Assembly: GCA_031555145.1 (NCBI GenBank)
Contig: JAVBUR010000043.1
Location: forward strand, 43,105 to 107,104
Reading direction: 5' to 3'
DNA: 64,000 nucleotides
Source of the DNA: JAJDIA01 sp031555145
GTDB lineage: Bacteria; Bacteroidota; Bacteroidia; Bacteroidales; Tannerellaceae
The notes beneath the pieces were generated by a model that ran no database searches, was not told the origin of the DNA, and saw only the letters and a program-made list of their open reading frames with translations. Below are positions 16,792-26,030 of the stretch, one piece after another. Both the position numbers and the translations under genes were made by a program. The first letter of the stretch is position 1. Each line of letters opens with the position of its first letter.

Positions 16792-18375
16792 TTACTTAGC
16801 CTGTATGGAAGCATCCGGTTCGCAAACGACACGGAAACCGATGCCGCGGATATCGGAATACCACCAGATACTCTTCGGTTGTTGCGGGTCGGTCTTCAAC
16901 CACAGATCATGTTTCGAAGAGTCACGAGCAGCCGTACGCAAGTCGGCTGCATCAGAGGTATAGTTACCACCGCGAACTACCCATTCGGTTCCTTCTGTCA
17001 CCAACGGATTTGTCACACTCTCGCCCCCTTTGCTGTAAGCTTCGGGATCATATTTGTCGGCGCAATACTCCATGACGTTCCCCATCATATTCTTCAATCC
17101 GAACGGATTGGCTTTGACCATCGACGGCTCCTGTGTCCGGTTGTTGCTGTTCTTGGCATAGATCACATACGTGCTGATGCTGTCGGTCTTGGCTGCAAAG
17201 AACTTACGCCAGAATCCCTGATCGGAAAAGTCTTTCGGATTACCGGGGAAAAAGTAAGGTGTTTCCGTACCACCACGGGCGGCGTATTCCCATTCGGCTT
17301 CGGTCGGCAGGCGGTATTTCTTTCCGGTCTTGAGCGACAACCACTGGCAGAATGTTTCGGCGGCATAGTGTGTCATCGTTATAGCCGGGCGGTCACCCAT
17401 TCCCCAACCCTGGTCGGGGAAACCGAACGGCGGCGTGGGGCCGGTCACGGCATCCACCTCCGGATTGCTGTTGTTGGCATAGACGGTTTCGGGCGGTGTA
17501 CGTCCTTCGCTCATGGTGTTGCCATAGAAGAGCCAGTATTGATCCCAGGTCACTTCCACCTCGGCCATAAAGAACGGGCTGACGGTTACGTTGCGTACCG
17601 GCGATTCGTCCGCCTGGTGGAACGGTTCCTTTTCCGTGCTACCCATTTGGAAGGTACCACCCGGGATTGCTTTCATCTCGAACGAGACAAGTGATCCGGG
17701 GATCTGCTCCGTAAAATCAGCGAACTTAGTCACTTCCGTCGGCTCCTTAAAATACTTACTGGTATCGACAGTGGTAGAGGTCATGCCCGGGATACCGGTC
17801 AGTTTACCATGGCTGTAGTTCGGGTTATAGTGTCCGGCATCGAGGTGGCAACTGATACATTGCAGATCCAGTTTCTTCTCGTTCTCGTCGTAATACAGGT
17901 GGGCGGTGATCCCGTCGTCCGTAATCCCTTCGGGGAAGAGATTCTGGTGACACTCCTTACAGGATTCGTTCGGGATGAACTTCACGGCCTGATCCAGTTC
18001 GGATTTATAGTCCCAATTAAAGTCGGCGCTGTCTTTGGTAAGATACCCCCAGAGGTCGTGCAAGCCGAGTTTGGCTTTCGCCGTATAATGATCCCATGTC
18101 TGGTTTTTCGGCGGGAGGTGGCAATCCACACAATGAACCTTCACGCCGCTACCGTTATTCACGTGCTTCGATAATTTCCAACTGTCTTCCACATGCGGGT
18201 GGACATGACACATCATACAGGAAGTATCCGTAGAGAAATAGACGGACGTATTATACACGGCAAGCATCACTCCCATCCCGGCCACCAGACCCAGACACAG
18301 GATAAACCCTTTTTTCTTATAAAATCTCATTTTCTTACTCTGCTGGCGTGAATTGCCATAACCGTTGTCACTCAT
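16792..18375 (-). CDS. NapC/NrfH-like tetraheme cytochrome c fused to a SUMF1-type domain
   Basis: 527 residues. An N-terminal anchor (about 22-42) is followed by four CxxCH heme sites at 53-57, 82-86, 139-143 and 173-177, the pattern of membrane quinol-oxidising NapC/NrfH proteins. Residues 230-520 form a SUMF1/formylglycine-generating-enzyme-like domain (AIPGGTFQMGS; YRLPTEAEWEYAARGG; MMGNVMEYCADKY; VVRGGNYTSD; IGFRVV). The two active-site cysteines of true FGE near the end of the domain are absent, as in the GldJ/GldK group, so a structural role is more likely than sulfatase activation. It heads the seven-gene minus-strand unit and is divergent from pyrH. Confidence 0.87.
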   Translation of the reverse strand: MSDNGYGNSRQQSKKMRFYKKKGFILCLGLVAGMGVMLAVYNTSVYFSTDTSCMMCHVHPHVEDSWKLSKHVNNGSGVKVHCVDCHLPPKNQTWDHYTAKAKLGLHDLWGYLTKDSADFNWDYKSELDQAVKFIPNESCKECHQNLFPEGITDDGITAHLYYDENEKKLDLQCISCHLDAGHYNPNYSHGKLTGIPGMTSTTVDTSKYFKEPTEVTKFADFTEQIPGSLVSFEMKAIPGGTFQMGSTEKEPFHQADESPVRNVTVSPFFMAEVEVTWDQYWLFYGNTMSEGRTPPETVYANNSNPEVDAVTGPTPPFGFPDQGWGMGDRPAITMTHYAAETFCQWLSLKTGKKYRLPTEAEWEYAARGGTETPYFFPGNPKDFSDQGFWRKFFAAKTDSISTYVIYAKNSNNRTQEPSMVKANPFGLKNMMGNVMEYCADKYDPEAYSKGGESVTNPLVTEGTEWVVRGGNYTSDAADLRTAARDSSKHDLWLKTDPQQPKSIWWYSDIRGIGFRVVCEPDASIQAK

Positions 18376-18567
18376 GCTTTCTATGGTATCTCGTATTTGT
18401 TAACAGTCTATGTCTTAGCTTTAAAAACGGCAATAAAAGTAGCACATTTCTTTAAAACAGTAAAAAAATATGTGTGTGAATTACGAAATTATTCCTAAAA
18501 AACCTTATTTGCCCCAAATACCGTCTCATTTATGTGTACGCGAACAAAGAATACCGTCAGATCGACA

Positions 18568-18596
18568 CTTGTTTTTCAGCAGAATGCTTACATTTG
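18568..18596 (+). promoter_or_regulatory. pyrH promoter
   Basis: TACATTTG at 18589-18596 is a full match to TAnnTTTG; TTG at 18569-18571 is a possible -33 element with slightly short spacing. It lies 25 bases before the pyrH ATG. Confidence 0.55.
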
Positions 18597-18620
18597 CCAC
18601 CATAGTAAATCAATGTAATT

Positions 18621-19331
18621 ATGGCCAAATACAAACGCGTCTTGTTAAAACTCAGCGGAGAATCGCTGATGGGAGGTAAACAGTATGGAATTGATGAAAC
18701 ACGCCTCGGCGAGTATGCCACACAGATCCGGGAGATCGTGGAGATGGGTGTACAGGTTGGGATCGTGATCGGCGGAGGGAATATCTTCCGTGGACTAAGT
18801 GGTGCCTCCAAAGGGTTCGACCGGGTCAAAGGCGACCAGATGGGTATGCTGGCGACAGTGATCAACAGCCTTGCCCTCAGTTCGGCGCTGACAGCCATGG
18901 GCGTGAAGACCAACGTATTGACCGCTATCCGTATGGAGCCAATCGGCGAATTCTACAATAAATGGCGTGCCATCGAACTACTTGAACAAGGGCATGTGGT
19001 CATTATGTCGGCCGGCACCGGTAATCCTTTCTTTACCACCGACACCGGTTCCTCCCTACGTGGGATCGAGATCGAAGCCGATGTTATGCTGAAAGGGACA
19101 CGCGTAGACGGTATCTACACCGCCGACCCGGAAAAAGACCCGACAGCAACCAAGTTCACCGACATCACCTACGACGAGATCTACCACCGCAACCTCAAGG
19201 TGATGGACCTCACCGCCACCACCATGTGCAAGGAAAACAACCTGCCTATCGTCGTCTTCGATATGGATACGAACGGTAACCTGAAAAAGGTGATGGACGG
19301 AGAAAACATCGGGACGCTGGTTCATAATTGA
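18621..19331 (+). CDS. pyrH: UMP kinase
   Basis: 236 residues, the standard length of bacterial UMP kinase, which phosphorylates UMP to UDP in the cytoplasm using ATP. It belongs to the amino-acid-kinase fold: KRVLLKLSGESLMG at the start binds phosphates, VGIVIGGGNIFRG follows, and GTGNPFFTTDT near 135 and DGIYTADPEKDP near 165 are family signatures. In many genomes frr follows pyrH; here an exported oxidoreductase gene follows 63 bases later instead. It is an essential housekeeping gene and shows that this part of the window is chromosomal backbone. Confidence 0.98.
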   Translation: MAKYKRVLLKLSGESLMGGKQYGIDETRLGEYATQIREIVEMGVQVGIVIGGGNIFRGLSGASKGFDRVKGDQMGMLATVINSLALSSALTAMGVKTNVLTAIRMEPIGEFYNKWRAIELLEQGHVVIMSAGTGNPFFTTDTGSSLRGIEIEADVMLKGTRVDGIYTADPEKDPTATKFTDITYDEIYHRNLKVMDLTATTMCKENNLPIVVFDMDTNGNLKKVMDGENIGTLVHN

Positions 19332-19394
19332 ACCGGCGCCCAGCTCTATACCTTAATATTATTCCCTCGATCTTATATCTTCACACATACCGAT

Positions 19395-20786
19395 ATGAAA
19401 CACACATCCATTTCCAGAAGACAGTTCCTGGCTTCCTCAGGCGCTATCACCGGTGCCGCCCTGGCATCCACACAGCCGGCTTTCGCTTCGGCCGTCGATG
19501 AATTATCCGCCATTCCGCAACAGCGGAAGAAACTCCGTGTCGCTCTCGTCGGGACAGGTTCCCGGGGCTGTGGCATGTGGGGACGTGACCTGGTTCGCAT
19601 GTACCCCGACCAACTCACTTTCGTAGGCCTGTGTGACAACAACCCCGGCCGACTCGCTACCGGTAAGCGGCTGATCGGCGTGGAATGCCCCACCTATACC
19701 GACTTCGAGCAGATGATGCAGGAAACGAAACCCGACCTGCTGATGGTCTGTTCCATGGACAGCACCCACCATACCTTTATCGTCCGTGCCATGGAACTCG
19801 GCGCCGAAGTGCTGACCGAAAAACCGATGTCGATCGACGAACAGAAGATACAAGCCATCATCGATGCCGAAAAGCGGACGGGCAAGAACTGCCGTGTCAC
19901 GTTCAACTACCGCTACTCGCCCCATCGGGTGAAGATGTGGGAATTGCTCCGTTCGGGAGAGATCGGCGAACTGACGTCGGTCGATTTCCACTGGTACCTC
20001 GACACCTCGCACGGCGCCGACTATTTCCGCCGCTGGCACCGATTGATCGAATGCGGCGGCTCACTTTGGGTACACAAAGCCAGCCACCATTTCGACCTGC
20101 TGAACTGGTGGATCGGCAGCGATCCCGAATCAGTCTATGCCCTCGGCGCACTCGACCATTACGGAAAGAACGGTACCTGCCCGGCCGAAAACTGCCGTGC
20201 CTGTCCGCAAGCCACTAAGTGCCCGTTCTTCTTCGACATCCTGAAGAACGACACCTACAAACAATTGTATGTCGACAACGAACAGTACGACGGTTACCAC
20301 CGCGACGGTTGTGTCTTCCGTAAAGATGCGAACATCTTCGACAAAATGGCCGCCACAATCAAATACAAAAACAACGTACAGGTATCCTATTCCCTCACCG
20401 CCTACTCCCCCTATGAAGGCTACCGCATCGCCTTCAACGGAACCAAGGGACGCATCGACGCCTGGATCGAAGAATCACGCCCGGTGTCGGACAAGAACTA
20501 CGATGAAATTGTCCTTTTCCGTAACTTCGGCAAACGCGAATACATCCAGATCCCCTTCGGTACCTCCGGCCATGGCGGCGGCGACGACCTGCTTCGCAAC
20601 CAGGTATTCCTGCCCGACACGCCCGACCCCTACCAACAATGCGCCGGCATCCGCGACGGAGCCCTCGCTTGCCTGGTAGGTATCGCCGCCCGCAAGAGTA
20701 TAGCCAGCGGCCAACCGGTACAGATCGCCGATCTAACGACTATTAAGCCGCAGGAAAAGAAGGAATACAAACGGTTATTACTATAA
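19395..20786 (+). CDS. Exported Gfo/Idh/MocA-family oxidoreductase with cysteine cluster
   Basis: 463 residues with a Tat signal (SISRRQFLASSG) ending in an Ala-x-Ala-type site near 32, so a soluble periplasmic protein is likely. The Rossmann region is ALVGTGSRGCGMWG; the EKP motif (LTEKPMSIDEQ) and the catalytic-type histidine segment (HKASHHFDLLNWW) are intact. Between them and the C-terminus is a cysteine-rich insert (CPAENCRACPQATKC near 262-276) that could bind zinc, a feature seen in one subgroup of this family. The GH32 gene begins 8 bases after its stop, so the two are co-transcribed. Reaction unknown; oxidation or isomerisation of a sugar is the family expectation. Confidence 0.9.
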   Translation: MKHTSISRRQFLASSGAITGAALASTQPAFASAVDELSAIPQQRKKLRVALVGTGSRGCGMWGRDLVRMYPDQLTFVGLCDNNPGRLATGKRLIGVECPTYTDFEQMMQETKPDLLMVCSMDSTHHTFIVRAMELGAEVLTEKPMSIDEQKIQAIIDAEKRTGKNCRVTFNYRYSPHRVKMWELLRSGEIGELTSVDFHWYLDTSHGADYFRRWHRLIECGGSLWVHKASHHFDLLNWWIGSDPESVYALGALDHYGKNGTCPAENCRACPQATKCPFFFDILKNDTYKQLYVDNEQYDGYHRDGCVFRKDANIFDKMAATIKYKNNVQVSYSLTAYSPYEGYRIAFNGTKGRIDAWIEESRPVSDKNYDEIVLFRNFGKREYIQIPFGTSGHGGGDDLLRNQVFLPDTPDPYQQCAGIRDGALACLVGIAARKSIASGQPVQIADLTTIKPQEKKEYKRLLL

Positions 20787-20794
20787 TCAATTGG

Positions 20795-22444
20795 ATGAAA
20801 CATACAAAAACAGCACTACTGGTTGCCGGTATGGTTTGTTCATGCCTCGTCCATACACAGGCGGATGAGAGAACGTTGTCTATCACCAAAAAATACCTGA
20901 ACCTGCCGGTGTCACATCAGGTAGACCGCCAGGTAATGACTTGGGAAGTAGGAGGAAAACAGGAACGGGCTTTCGATATCCGCCTGGCCAATACCACTCC
21001 CGATTACTGGGTCTTTGCAGACGTCTCCGCCCTAAAAGGAAAAACCATAACGATCCGCTATCCCGGTACAGCCGCCGGATTAGCAAATATCTACCAGGAC
21101 GACGCCATCGCCGGGCAAGACAGCCTGTATAAAGAACAAAGCCGCCCACAACTGCACTTTTCTACCCGCCGCGGATGGATCAACGATCCCAACGGACTTA
21201 TCTGGTATGAAGGAGAATACCATCTCTTCTACCAGCACAACCCGTATGAACGCGACTGGGGGAATATGCACTGGGGACACGCTGTAAGTAAGGATCTGAT
21301 CCATTGGCAGGAACTTCCTGATGCGCTCTATCCCGACAAAAACGGGACGGCATTCTCGGGAACAGCCTTGGTCGATTACGACAATACAGCCGGTTTCAAC
21401 CAAGGGAACACCCCGGCTATGATCGCCTTTTACACAGCCGATCGCCCGGAAAAGCAAACCCAGTGTTTTGCCTACAGCCTGGACAAAGGCCGGACCTGGA
21501 CAAAATACGCCGGTAACCCGGTGATCGACTCCAAGGCCAAGTGGAACAGCCAAGACACCCGCGATCCCAAAGTATTTTGGTATGCCCCCAACAAGGAATG
21601 GGTGATGGTACTGAATGAACGCGACGGTCACTCCATCTACACCTCGAAGAGCCTGAAGGCATGGACATTCGAAAGCCATGTAACAGGTTTCTGGGAATGT
21701 CCCGAACTGTTCGAACTACCGGTCGACGGCAATACATCCAATAAGAAATGGATAATGTATGGTGCATCGGGTACGTATATGATCGGTTCGTTCAACGGAA
21801 AGACATTTACCCCCGAAGCCGGGAAATATTACTATACCACCGGTGGACTGTATGCCGCCCAGACGTATGCTAATATCCCGGCATCCGACGGAAGAAGGAT
21901 CCAAACAGCCTGGGGTCGTTTGCCGATGCCGGCCGGTGTACCTTTCAATAACCTGATGCTAATTCCTACCGAGCTAACGCTCCGTACCACCAAAGAAGGC
22001 GTACGCCTGTTCAGCTACCCGGTCAAAGAATTCGACCAACTGACAGACAAGCAATACCGGTGGAACAATCTGACTGCAGATGAAGCCAGCCGCCACTTGC
22101 AAGAGTTCAACTACGCCGGTGTATTGAAGATACGGACTACCCTCAAACTATCCCATGCCACCGATGCCGGCCTGAACCTATTCGGACAATCCCTACTTAT
22201 ATACGATATGAACGGCAACCGGGTAAACGGCGTATTCTATTCGCCCGAAGGCCGTACCAGCATGGAGATCACAGCAGATATCATCCTGGATAAAACTTGC
22301 GTGGAAGTCTTTATCGACGGAGGAGCCTACTCCTACTCCATGGATCGCCGATCTCAGACGGATAATATCGAAGGTTTCCGTTTCTTTGGTAACAACATCG
22401 AAGTCAAAGAATTGCAGGTATCCACCCTGAAAAATATCTGGTAA
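20795..22444 (+). CDS. GH32 fructan hydrolase (levanase/fructosidase type)
   Basis: 549 residues with a signal peptide (about 1-23; a Cys at 17 makes a lipoprotein possible). Residues 25-115 form the extra N-terminal beta domain seen in Bacteroides levanases. The GH32 five-blade propeller carries all three catalytic motifs: WINDPNG with the nucleophile Asp131, RDP at 256-258, and EC with the acid/base Glu301. A C-terminal beta-sandwich (about 430-549) completes the family layout. It cleaves beta-fructosyl links in levan, inulin or sucrose-like substrates in the periplasm or at the surface; exo or endo action cannot be told. It pairs with the preceding oxidoreductase gene. Confidence 0.94.
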   Translation: MKHTKTALLVAGMVCSCLVHTQADERTLSITKKYLNLPVSHQVDRQVMTWEVGGKQERAFDIRLANTTPDYWVFADVSALKGKTITIRYPGTAAGLANIYQDDAIAGQDSLYKEQSRPQLHFSTRRGWINDPNGLIWYEGEYHLFYQHNPYERDWGNMHWGHAVSKDLIHWQELPDALYPDKNGTAFSGTALVDYDNTAGFNQGNTPAMIAFYTADRPEKQTQCFAYSLDKGRTWTKYAGNPVIDSKAKWNSQDTRDPKVFWYAPNKEWVMVLNERDGHSIYTSKSLKAWTFESHVTGFWECPELFELPVDGNTSNKKWIMYGASGTYMIGSFNGKTFTPEAGKYYYTTGGLYAAQTYANIPASDGRRIQTAWGRLPMPAGVPFNNLMLIPTELTLRTTKEGVRLFSYPVKEFDQLTDKQYRWNNLTADEASRHLQEFNYAGVLKIRTTLKLSHATDAGLNLFGQSLLIYDMNGNRVNGVFYSPEGRTSMEITADIILDKTCVEVFIDGGAYSYSMDRRSQTDNIEGFRFFGNNIEVKELQVSTLKNIW

Positions 22445-22695
22445 ATAAGGCAACATATATACGTTTAGTTTTATAAAATCTACCGCCTCCTGCCACTATC
22501 TTTATCGCCGACATTAGGAAGAAGGATGTCGATAATAGATCATCCCAATACCGGCACTAAAATAAGGGAAGGAAGAAAATACGGTAACGCAAAACTATTT
22601 AAAGCGTATGAAATCCGAATATAAACTATTGTTTCTTTCGCAATGTTATACATACGAAACAAAATAATTCATTATTTCAATTAAAAGAAACAATT

Positions 22696-23283
22696 ATGAG
22701 AAAGATTTTATTTGCCATATGCGTCGTAGGTTTGTTTAGCATCCAGTCACAGGCACAGATACGGATCGGAGCAAAAGCAGGGATCAGTACCGTTGGGATA
22801 TCCAGTAGCAGCCTGGATGATTATCTGAAAGACAACACAATCGGCTTTTATGTGGGCCCGAGCCTGGAGTGGTTGATCAAAGGGAAGTTTGGTTTCGATG
22901 CCAGTGTCCTTTATTCGCAACGGGGTATCTCCTTTGAGAACCAGGATACTGAACGGACAGGGTATATCGAAATCCCGATCAATGCGAAGTATGTGATTCA
23001 CCTGAATAAAAATATCGGCGTCTTTGCTGGAGCCGGTCCGTACATTAACTTCCGTGTGGCAGGGGATAAAGACTTTCAGGTAGCAGCCAATCAGATACAA
23101 GGCCAGTGGGAAGCGAAAAGCTTCGGTGCCGGACTGAACTTCAATGGAGGTTTCCAACTATTCAGGATACTACAACTGGGAACAAACTATAGCCTCGGCT
23201 TTACAGACGATTATGCGTCGAGCAATGGCGACTATTCTGTCAAAGGACGGGTATGGTCGTTGTATGCAGCTATTTACTTTTGA
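22696..23283 (+). CDS. Outer-membrane beta-barrel protein (PorT/OMP_b-brl type)
   Basis: 195 residues with a clear signal peptide (about 1-20, ending in SQAQI) and alternating aromatic strands of an 8-strand barrel: IRIGAKAGISTVG, FYVGPSLEWLI, FGFDASVLYSQRGISF, IEIPINAKYVIHL, IGVFAGAGPYINF and a terminal aromatic residue (SLYAAIYF). Such proteins are abundant in Bacteroidetes and mostly uncharacterised. It stands alone, 251 bases after GH32, and is convergent with anmK (29-base gap). Confidence 0.88.
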   Translation: MRKILFAICVVGLFSIQSQAQIRIGAKAGISTVGISSSSLDDYLKDNTIGFYVGPSLEWLIKGKFGFDASVLYSQRGISFENQDTERTGYIEIPINAKYVIHLNKNIGVFAGAGPYINFRVAGDKDFQVAANQIQGQWEAKSFGAGLNFNGGFQLFRILQLGTNYSLGFTDDYASSNGDYSVKGRVWSLYAAIYF

Positions 23284-23312
23284 ATGATTCTCGCCCCTAA
23301 TTTTATAGATGG

Positions 23313-24374
23313 TTAGAAGCCATACACCTGCCCTGACACTACATCGTGCGAAGCGCCTGTGACGCTTTGCAAGCAGTTGGGTAATCGTTCTACACGGTGC
23401 AGGCCGAGGAAGGCGAAGATAAGGGCTTCTTTGAATTCGATGATAGTCGGATCGGGGGTTACACAGGTGAAGTTTTTATAGGCAAGCATGCGTTCGAGCA
23501 GGTAGGCGTTATAGGCTCCGCCACCGGTGACTAATACACGGGCGCCTTCATGCAGAGGCCGGGCTATCTGACAGGCGGCATGTTCGGTGAGGGTAGAGAT
23601 GATGTTTTCGAAAGAATCCTCGCATTGGTCGACCAACGGGAAGATGTGGGCATCGACCCATTCCTGCGCCAACGATTTAGGAGCAGGCAGATGGTAGTAG
23701 GCCAAGGTATTCAGGGCTTCGAGAAGCGAAGGGTTGACCTGGCCTGAGCGGGCGGTCTCGCCGTTGCGGTCGAATTCCTGTCCATGGGTACGCATGAGGC
23801 GGTTGAGACAATAGTTGGCCGGGCAGAGGTCGTAGGCAAGTCGACGGCCGTCGACATCGTCGAACGAGATATTGGCAAAACCGCCGATATTGAGGCAGTA
23901 GTCGTAGGCTTCGAACAGGAGTTTGTCGCCAATGGGAACCAATGGTGCCCCTTGTCCGCCAAAGGCGATGTCCAGCGTACGGAAATCGCATACTACCGGA
24001 AAGCCGGACGTGGCATGCAGGTGTGCTCCGTTGCCGATTTGCAGGTTATAGCCCAGGTCGGGGCGATGGAAGACAGTGTGTCCGTGCGAGGCGACAAAAT
24101 CGACCGTAGTTATCCGATGCCTGGAGGTAAACGCTTTGACCTGTTCGCCGAGGTAGCGGCCATATGCGGTATCGAGTGCTGTGATGCCTTCGGTGGTCTG
24201 GTAATAGGCGTTGCGTAGTTTCTCCTGCCATTCCGGGCTGTAGGGAATACTGTCGGCATGCAGGATATCGTAATTCCACCGGTCGCCTTCGGATCGGAAA
24301 TAGACATAGACGATATCCAGGCCGTCGAGCGAGGTGCCACTCATCAGTCCAATGATATGATATTGGCCGTTCAT
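23313..24374 (-). CDS. anmK: Anhydro-N-acetylmuramic acid kinase
   Basis: 353 residues, close to typical AnmK (about 370). It opens and phosphorylates 1,6-anhydro-MurNAc to MurNAc-6-phosphate with ATP, part of cell-wall recycling in the cytoplasm. The ATP-binding GTSLDGLD (13-20) and later motifs such as FANISF and VTGGGAYNAYLL (near 275) are present. Its ATG overlaps the stop of the symporter gene by four bases (ATGA), so translation is probably coupled and the transporter likely handles an amino-sugar related to this pathway. MurQ is not in the window. Confidence 0.96.
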   Translation of the reverse strand: MNGQYHIIGLMSGTSLDGLDIVYVYFRSEGDRWNYDILHADSIPYSPEWQEKLRNAYYQTTEGITALDTAYGRYLGEQVKAFTSRHRITTVDFVASHGHTVFHRPDLGYNLQIGNGAHLHATSGFPVVCDFRTLDIAFGGQGAPLVPIGDKLLFEAYDYCLNIGGFANISFDDVDGRRLAYDLCPANYCLNRLMRTHGQEFDRNGETARSGQVNPSLLEALNTLAYYHLPAPKSLAQEWVDAHIFPLVDQCEDSFENIISTLTEHAACQIARPLHEGARVLVTGGGAYNAYLLERMLAYKNFTCVTPDPTIIEFKEALIFAFLGLHRVERLPNCLQSVTGASHDVVSGQVYGF

Positions 24375-25849
24375 AAAACGGGAAGGTTAGCCGGATTCTT
24401 CTTTGTCCGGAATATCCACATACCCAGGAAGGTTAGCCCGCCGTTAACGATCAGTAGCGTAAAACCAAACCCGAAATGAAACCAGGTCTGGAACAGGTAG
24501 TCGAACGCCAGGCAGCAAAGCGGTGACAGGATGGCTACGACCGGCATCAGTTTGTCACGCACCTGATACCGGGTCAGGATACCAAACAGGAAGAAGCCAA
24601 GCAACGGGCCGTAGGTGTAAGAGGCGACGGCATAGACCAGGTTGATAATAGCGTCGTTCTTCACCGCATTGTAGAAGATAATCAGCAGCAGGAATACCAA
24701 GGCGAGCGAAAGGTGGATCCCATAACGTATCTTCTGCTTCTTTTGTTCGTTCCAATCCGTCTTCTTATCCATCCCCACCATATCGATGCAAACCGAGGTG
24801 GTCAGTGATGTCAACGCCCCATCAGCACTGGGATAGGCGGCCGAAATAAGCCCGATGATAAACACCAGTCCGGCAAACGGGCCAAGATACTCGATGGCGA
24901 TGGTCGGGAAGATACGGTCGGTATCAGCAAAGGTCAACCCTTTTTGTTGAGCAAACAGCAGCAGGACGGCACCCAACAGAAGAAAGAGGAAATTAACCAC
25001 TACCAAGATAGCGCTAAAGGTGAACATATTCTTCTGTGCATCCCGGATATTCTTACAACTGAGGTTCTTCTGCATCATTTCCTGATCGAGTCCGGTCATG
25101 GCGATACAGACGAACATGCCGCTGAAGAACTGCTTTAGATAATGCGTCTTCGACATCCAATTGGTGTCGAACATACGGGCGTATCCGCTGCCTTTGACCT
25201 GAGCAAACATCTCGCCGACACTCCAATCCATTTGCCGGCAGATGGTGGTGACGCAAATAATAACAGCCAACAGCATAAAGGTGGTTTGCAGCATATCGGT
25301 CCATACAATGGTCTTGATACCTCCTTTCAGTGTATAGAGCAGGATAAGTACTACAAACAACAAGCCTGCCACCCAGAATGGTACACCGAGACTTTGCAGG
25401 ATAAAGAGATGCAGCACGCTGACCACCAGAAACATTCGCAGCGTGGCGCCCAACGTACGCGACAGGATAAAGAACGCCGCCCCTGCCTTATAGGTAAAGA
25501 AGCCAAACCGCTTTTCCAGAAAAGTGTAGATCGACGTCAGGTTCATGCGATAGTAGAGCGGCATCAAGACCAGGGCAATAATAATGTAGCCCGCCAGGAA
25601 GCCAAAAACCATCGGCATATAATAAAAATTCTGTGCCAGCACATTGCCCGGCACCGACATAAAGGTAACGCCGGAAAGCGAAGCCCCAATCATGCCGTAG
25701 GCCACGACAAACCAGGGTGAACGGCGGTTGCCGGTAAAGAAGGTATCGTTGTCGGCCTTCCGCGAGGTGATCCACGTAACCGCAAAGATTAATAAGGTAT
25801 ATGCCAAAAAGACAAGGAGCAGCAAGCTTGAGTTCATACAGTCGGTCAT
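24371..25849 (-). CDS. Sodium:solute symporter (SSS family)
   Basis: 492 residues with about 13 predicted membrane spans and the SSS pattern, including GRNRRSPWFVVAYGMIGASLSGVTF-like helix 1-2 residues near 40-65 and AAYPSADGALTSLTTS near 335. It lies in the inner membrane and couples Na+ entry to solute uptake. Overlap with anmK suggests a cell-wall sugar such as anhydro-MurNAc or a related compound, but this is inference. The start at 25849 leaves a very short leader after the promoter at 25865-25872; Met5 (25837) is an equally good start. Confidence 0.92.
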   Translation of the reverse strand: MTDCMNSSLLLLVFLAYTLLIFAVTWITSRKADNDTFFTGNRRSPWFVVAYGMIGASLSGVTFMSVPGNVLAQNFYYMPMVFGFLAGYIIIALVLMPLYYRMNLTSIYTFLEKRFGFFTYKAGAAFFILSRTLGATLRMFLVVSVLHLFILQSLGVPFWVAGLLFVVLILLYTLKGGIKTIVWTDMLQTTFMLLAVIICVTTICRQMDWSVGEMFAQVKGSGYARMFDTNWMSKTHYLKQFFSGMFVCIAMTGLDQEMMQKNLSCKNIRDAQKNMFTFSAILVVVNFLFLLLGAVLLLFAQQKGLTFADTDRIFPTIAIEYLGPFAGLVFIIGLISAAYPSADGALTSLTTSVCIDMVGMDKKTDWNEQKKQKIRYGIHLSLALVFLLLIIFYNAVKNDAIINLVYAVASYTYGPLLGFFLFGILTRYQVRDKLMPVVAILSPLCCLAFDYLFQTWFHFGFGFTLLIVNGGLTFLGMWIFRTKKNPANLPVL

Positions 25850-25864
25850 TTAGTATTCTTCCGG

Positions 25865-25872
25865 CAAAGATA
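25865..25872 (-). promoter_or_regulatory. Promoter -7 element of the symporter-anmK unit
   Basis: On the minus strand this reads TATCTTTG, a full TAnnTTTG match, 15 bases before the first possible ATG. I see no convincing -33 TTTG at the expected distance. Confidence 0.5.
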
Positions 25873-25996
25873 ATCGTTACCGAATAACTCTCCAAGGCAT
25901 ACTGGCAAATAGAAGAGGCGTTAAATCTGACAATATTATCTCATTCTTGTGTCGGATAGTTCTTTTCATAATCACGTGGAATAGAGGGTGAGTACT

Positions 25997-26030
25997 GAAA
26001 AGGCAGCCGGTCAATTGACCAGGCTGCCTT
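25997..26030 (-). terminator. Terminator-like palindrome after the SusD gene
   Basis: A nearly perfect hairpin: AAGGCAGCC (26000-26008) pairs with GGCTGCCTT (26022-26030), and the interior GGTCAATTGACC (26009-26020) is itself palindromic. On the minus strand it is followed by four T's, and it lies about 100 bases past the susD stop. It could also work for the opposite strand. Confidence 0.6.

Noticed and set aside
16792..17690. Active formylglycine-generating enzyme for sulfatases
   Set aside because: The two catalytic cysteines expected near the end of the SUMF1 domain are absent, and there is no sulfatase gene in the window.
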